The translations under genes were made by a program, and so were the position numbers. Positions 4,591-8,115 of a DNA stretch of 8,115 bases are shown here, in pieces. The notes under the pieces were generated by a model. That model searched no databases and was not told the DNA's origin. It saw only the letters and a program-made list of their open reading frames with translations. Positions within the stretch are counted from its first letter, which is position 1; the number at the start of each line of letters is the position of its first letter. The stretch is from Bacteroidales bacterium (lineage in GTDB: Bacteria; Bacteroidota; Bacteroidia; Bacteroidales; BM520): the NCBI GenBank assembly GCA_023230285.1, contig JALNXP010000107.1, positions 1 through 8,115 of the forward strand, read 5' to 3'.

Positions 4591-7500
4591 ATGAAAAAAA
4601 TCATGACAAAAAAATCGTGCGCAGTTGTGACGGCTCTGTGCTTATTTGTCGCTGCAACTGTAACAGCTACAGCCCAGATTACTTGCAGTGGTGTCCAAAA
4701 TCTCGCCGGAACGATGAACACCGACGGCTCTGCAACCTTAACATGGAGTATGCCGGCTAATAATATTTATGAAGAAGGCTTTGAAGCCGGTATTCCAACC
4801 AATTGGACGAATGTTGATGCAGATGGTGATAATTATCTTTGGCAACAGGCAACTGTCGGAACACCACATTCCGGTAGCGGAATGGCAACCAGCCTTTCAT
4901 ATAATATGGGCGTTAATCTTACACCCGACAATTGGCTGATTTCCGAACCTATAACACTATCAGGTACACCTCTTCTGAATTATTGGGTTAATGCTCAGAA
5001 CTCAAGCTATGCTGCCGAACATTATGGCGTATATATATCAACTACAGGCAACGAAATTTCCGATTTTACATTGCTTTTTGAAGAAACTATTTCAGCAAAA
5101 GGAAACGGCGGCGACAGAAGTACTACCGCACAAGGAGCGTGGTATCAACGCACTATAGATGTATCAACGTATAGCGGCGTTATTTATGTGGCTTGGCGAC
5201 ATTTTAATTGTACCGGACAGGAAGCATTGAACCTTGATGATGTTACTATTAACGGACAAATGCCTCTTCCCGACCTGACAAGCTATAATATCTTCCATAA
5301 TGAGTCTTTGGTCGCAACGGTAGATGCCTCAGTATTTACTTGTAATGTTCCTGATGCCATAGCCGGACAAAACAGCTATTGTGTAACAGCTCAATACTCT
5401 GATTGCGTTTCATCGCAAAGTTGTATAAACCTGTTCTATGTTGACCCGGGTAGTTGCAGCTATTCTGTCATCATGCACAAAAATATGGCACCAACCGGTA
5501 TTGGCGGTTGGGAAGGTGCGTCAATCCGCTTTTTCGGCGAAGATGGAAATATATTGGCAAACGTTACTTTGGAAGATGGTGCCGAAGGTGTTGAATATTT
5601 GGTACTGCCTCAAGACGAAGAAATTACCTGTATGTGGTTTCCGGGTGCTGACGATTATTGGATTAATTTTGAAATTGCTGACCCTGTTGGTAATATCTTC
5701 TTCGAAGGCTGGCCTTTCGGATTTGAAAACCCTTTGTTCCTGACATTCGTAAGTAGTTGCTCCTACGCCGTTCCTGAAATTCCACAAAACTTTGAGGTAA
5801 ATGGAAATTCATCTTCTTTGGAAGCAACTCTGACATGGACTAATCCGTCAATTGACATTTCCGGAATTCCTCTGACAGAGCTTTCTTCGGTGGTCATCAT
5901 GAGAAATAATGCAATTATTCATACCATTGATAACCCGATAGTTGGTGCCAATGCAGAATGGATAGATAATACCATTACTTTACCTGAGATATATACTTAT
6001 AATATATATGTAACAAATAGTTATGGTCCAAGCAGTATGGTAATCGCTTCTGATACAGTGGGTGTATTCCGTATTTTGCCGACATCGGGTACTGAAAGCG
6101 TTACTACTTGTTTGGCTGCCATTAAAAATGAAGCAGATTATTTGGGTCTGTATCCAAGCAGTTATGATGGTTCCATCGTTATTTACCCTGACAATGAAGA
6201 CGGCTTTGTATCCATAACCGGTACACATTATATTTATGGCGGAGATTTTGGCGGAATGGCTGACACTCTTTATGTTTATGATGGTGCCGGTACAACGGGA
6301 AGTCTACTTAGTACTTACACAGGGTCATGCTTTGATGATGGCAAAGGAACATTGAACAATGTGTCGCTGACAGGTCCGCTTACACTTCATTTTAAAGCTA
6401 ACAGCGGAAGCGGTTGTCGTGGATTTAATATTTATACAAGCTGCATCGGAAAAGCAGAACTGACAGGCACAGTTACTAACACAGATGGCAATGTTGTTGT
6501 AGGTGCTGTTGTCAATGTCGGTTCCGGACTTACTGCAATTACCAATGAAATGGGCGAGTATTCGCTCAACATCTCTGAAGGGACATTTAATATAATTTTC
6601 TCTGCCGATGGTTACTTCGATTATACCGAAATTGGCTATGTAATGGGAACAGAGCCACAAACTCTGAACGCTGTTCTGGAGGTGTCACAGTTTTGTAACC
6701 CGGTGAAAAATTTGACCGGCGAAACTATCAACAACGTGCCAACTTTAACATGGGAATTGCCGGTTGGAGCAGGCGAAAAAGAACTTACATGGAGTGGCGA
6801 ATATGGCAACAACTCGGTCGGAACAGGTCAACCTGTCGATTTTGATGTCGCTCATAAATATACTGTCGAAGATGTCGCCGATTATGTTGGTTGGACATTG
6901 ACTAAAATCGCTTTTGTACCCTGTGAGCCAACAGCTTCTTTCTCATTAAGAGCTTGGATGGGCAACACTCAGTCGTTAGTACTTGCACAATCGGTTCCAT
7001 CATTCAATGCCGCACAATGGAACGAATATATCATTGAAACACCGGTTACTATCGAAGCAGGACAAGAACTTTGGATAGGGTATAACGTAAGTACTACTAC
7101 AGGATATCCTGCAGGTATCGACTACGGTCCGGCAGTGGCAGGAAAAGGCGAAATGATGTATTTTGGCGGCTCATGGACAACATTATCTTCTTTGGGCGAT
7201 TTTAATAATAACTGGTGCATCATAGCTACTGTTACCAATGCAAAAGGAAAATCGGCAAAACTATCTCTTAATGGCGGCAGCAAAGACGACCCGGCAGGTG
7301 TGCTGACCGGATATAATGTCTACCGTGACAATGATCTATTGGCAACATTGGGCGTCACAACTAAAACATATACCGATGAAAATGCCCCCGAAGGAACATT
7401 CGAATATTGCGTTACTGCTGTTTATGAAAACTGCGAAGCAGAAGAAGTATGCGAGTCTATTACGGTGAATTTGAAAATTGAAGAAATAGAAAATACAACA

Positions 7501-7710
7501 ATCGTTTACCCGAACCCGGCTGATAAAAAATTGTCAATAAAAGGAGAAGATATTGAAAATGTTATTGTTTACAACGTCTTTGGTCAAATGGTAGAAACAA
7601 CACAAGATAAAATAATTAATACATCTCGATATGCTGATGGCATTTATATGGTAGTCGTTAATTTAAAATCAGGCAACGCAAAATCTTATCGTGTAGTCGT
7701 AAAACATTGA
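4591..7710 (+). CDS. Large secreted multi-domain adhesin-like protein with T9SS type A sorting tail
   Basis: The protein has 1039 residues starting at the ATG at 4591, which gives a clean signal peptide (MKKIMTKKSC to about 29, ending TATAQ); a frame-compatible ATG at 4528 would add 21 residues, overlap the small gene and bury the signal. Domains in order: first half of an FN3 (32-56); an inserted gingipain-type cleaved-adhesin (jelly-roll) domain (about 60-222, with GFEAGIPTNW and TPDNWLISEP); second half of that FN3 (227-283); a Cys-bounded module (289-390, GGWEGASIRFF); an uninterrupted FN3 (394-492); a CUB-like domain (500-618, with ADTLYVYDG); a carboxypeptidase-regulatory-like beta domain (622-697); another FN3 split by a roughly 150-residue insert (702-961); and a T9SS tail (972-1039: VYPNPADKKL, VYNVFGQMV, DGIYMVVV). 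No catalytic domain is seen, so adhesion or binding to host or environmental polymers is the likely role, on the surface or released after tail cleavage. It has 19 cysteines, consistent with export. It is probably co-transcribed with the small gene at 4422. Confidence 0.9.
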   Translation: MKKIMTKKSCAVVTALCLFVAATVTATAQITCSGVQNLAGTMNTDGSATLTWSMPANNIYEEGFEAGIPTNWTNVDADGDNYLWQQATVGTPHSGSGMATSLSYNMGVNLTPDNWLISEPITLSGTPLLNYWVNAQNSSYAAEHYGVYISTTGNEISDFTLLFEETISAKGNGGDRSTTAQGAWYQRTIDVSTYSGVIYVAWRHFNCTGQEALNLDDVTINGQMPLPDLTSYNIFHNESLVATVDASVFTCNVPDAIAGQNSYCVTAQYSDCVSSQSCINLFYVDPGSCSYSVIMHKNMAPTGIGGWEGASIRFFGEDGNILANVTLEDGAEGVEYLVLPQDEEITCMWFPGADDYWINFEIADPVGNIFFEGWPFGFENPLFLTFVSSCSYAVPEIPQNFEVNGNSSSLEATLTWTNPSIDISGIPLTELSSVVIMRNNAIIHTIDNPIVGANAEWIDNTITLPEIYTYNIYVTNSYGPSSMVIASDTVGVFRILPTSGTESVTTCLAAIKNEADYLGLYPSSYDGSIVIYPDNEDGFVSITGTHYIYGGDFGGMADTLYVYDGAGTTGSLLSTYTGSCFDDGKGTLNNVSLTGPLTLHFKANSGSGCRGFNIYTSCIGKAELTGTVTNTDGNVVVGAVVNVGSGLTAITNEMGEYSLNISEGTFNIIFSADGYFDYTEIGYVMGTEPQTLNAVLEVSQFCNPVKNLTGETINNVPTLTWELPVGAGEKELTWSGEYGNNSVGTGQPVDFDVAHKYTVEDVADYVGWTLTKIAFVPCEPTASFSLRAWMGNTQSLVLAQSVPSFNAAQWNEYIIETPVTIEAGQELWIGYNVSTTTGYPAGIDYGPAVAGKGEMMYFGGSWTTLSSLGDFNNNWCIIATVTNAKGKSAKLSLNGGSKDDPAGVLTGYNVYRDNDLLATLGVTTKTYTDENAPEGTFEYCVTAVYENCEAEEVCESITVNLKIEEIENTTIVYPNPADKKLSIKGEDIENVIVYNVFGQMVETTQDKIINTSRYADGIYMVVVNLKSGNAKSYRVVVKH

Positions 7711-7780
7711 TATGTAGCTGACTATAATTAATTAGCCGCCTGCTGTTACCAAAGTAATTTTCATTTAACAACATAAAGGT

Positions 7781-7809
7781 AAAGCACAGAGTTAATCTGT
7801 GCTTTTTTG
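7781..7809 (+). terminator. Rho-independent terminator of the adhesin operon
   Basis: AAAGCACAGA (7781-7790) and TCTGTGCTTT (7796-7805) form a perfect 10-bp stem with a GTTAA loop, followed by further Ts (TTTTTT overall from 7803). It stands 70 bases past the adhesin stop. It also has As on the other side and could work weakly on the minus strand. Confidence 0.85.
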
Positions 7810-8069
7810 TTTTATGTGACATACGAAAACAAATGCTATGCCGGTAATATTGCAGCAAAATTTTGTGAAAAAAATTTGAAGAAAAGATGGTGCTGACTGA
7901 AGGTGTTTAATAAATAAGCAATATTGTAAAGTATAAAGTGAAAATAATATAAATATCTACCCTTGTAATTTCAAATAAGAAGTGCGAAAAATTGATGTTC
8001 TTTTGTGAAGCGTAGCGAAACAAAAGAACATCAATAGGTTTCAAATAGCAATAACAAAAAAAAGAGACT
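7810..8069. other. Intergenic region, no gene seen
   Basis: Between the adhesin terminator and the right-edge gene fragment there is no frame with credible start, length or composition on either strand. The region is AT-rich and holds the long hairpin at 7991-8035 flanked by two TTTCAAATA copies. An 8-bp inverted pair (AATATTGC 7846-7853, GCAATATT 7918-7925) is probably chance. No tRNA, rRNA or CRISPR pattern is visible. Confidence 0.6.
7991..8035 (-). repeat. Perfect 16-bp inverted repeat, possible minus-strand terminator or dispersed repeat element
   Basis: ATTGATGTTCTTTTGT (7991-8006) pairs perfectly with 8020-8035; the 13-base loop is GAAGCGTAGCGAA. Read on the minus strand the stem is followed by TTTTC (7990-7986), which would suit a terminator for a gene arriving from the right; on the plus strand no T-run follows. 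The stem is unusually long and perfect for a terminator, and a 9-base direct repeat, TTTCAAATA, flanks it (7969-7977 and 8039-8047). Confidence 0.7.
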
Positions 8070-8086
8070 TTATTTTTGATAAAGTT
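8056..8086 (-). terminator. Weak intrinsic terminator for a minus-strand gene from the right
   Basis: ACTTTAT (8067-8073) and ATAAAGT (8079-8085) form a 7-bp AT-rich stem with a 5-base loop. On the minus strand it is followed by CTC and eight Ts (8063-8056). The stem overlaps the stop codon of the putative gene fragment at 8070-8114. The stem is weak, but the T-run and its position support the call. Confidence 0.4.
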
Positions 8087-8114
8087 CCTTAAGATTAATT
8101 AATTTTGCGTTGCT
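8070..8114 (-). CDS. Possible C-terminal end of a minus-strand gene, cut by the right edge
   Basis: One minus-strand frame is open from the right edge and ends in TAA at 8072-8070, encoding SNAKLINLKELYQK. The other two minus-strand frames close within the last few codons. A terminator-like hairpin with a T-run directly follows and a second, longer hairpin lies beyond it, which is the arrangement expected at the end of a gene convergent with the adhesin. Fourteen residues are too few to identify a family or to prove coding. Confidence 0.3.
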   Translation of the reverse strand, partial: SNAKLINLKELYQK

Positions 8115-8115
8115 A

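Noticed and set aside
5438..6660. Several frames of 80-111 residues inside the adhesin gene on both strands
   Set aside because: They overlap fully with clear FN3, CUB and beta-domain coding sequence and have no promoter or domain of their own.
7658..7858. 66-residue minus-strand frame across the adhesin 3' end and terminator
   Set aside because: It crosses a strong terminator and the end of a certain gene, and shows no coding signs.
7846..7925. 8-bp inverted repeat AATATTGC / GCAATATT with a 64-base gap
   Set aside because: It is too short, too far apart and too AT-rich to separate from chance.

Overview
The window looks like chromosomal DNA of a Bacteroidota bacterium, probably of the order Bacteroidales. 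The evidence is AT-rich intergenic DNA, promoter motifs of the form TAnnTTTG (the Bacteroidota -7 element), no clear Shine-Dalgarno sequences, a C-terminal type IX secretion (T9SS) sorting domain, gingipain-type adhesin modules, and two regulators of the membrane-spanning TPR plus helix-turn-helix kind that is common in this phylum. I cannot name the species.

Layout. Positions 1-470 (minus strand) hold the N-terminal 156 residues of an exported thioredoxin-fold protein with a WCGPC active site; it runs off the left edge. Positions 642-2381 (minus) and 2452-4224 (plus) are two divergently transcribed paralogues. Each has a signal peptide, about eight periplasmic TPR repeats, one membrane helix, a cytoplasmic coiled coil and a C-terminal LuxR-like HTH. 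Only 70 bp separates them, and that gap holds two face-to-face promoters. Positions 4422-4568 (plus) encode a lysine- and glutamate-rich protein of 48 residues that is easy to miss. It sits behind the best promoter in the window. Twenty-two bases later begins a 1039-residue secreted protein (4591-7710) made of FN3, cleaved-adhesin, CUB and carboxypeptidase-regulatory-like modules with a T9SS tail. A strong terminator follows at 7781-7809. The last 300 bases are intergenic, with a long perfect hairpin and the probable 3' end of a minus-strand gene entering from the right.

How the parts may fit. The two TPR-HTH proteins are built as one-component transmembrane regulators, with a sensor outside the inner membrane and a DNA-binding domain inside. 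Exported proteins flank the pair on both sides (thioredoxin-like on the left, the adhesin-like protein on the right), so control of the neighbouring surface genes is a reasonable but untested inference. The most original points are the mirror-image regulator pair with its shared, partly leaderless promoter region, the unannotated small protein leading the adhesin operon, and the large protein's two FN3 domains that are each split by a different inserted domain.
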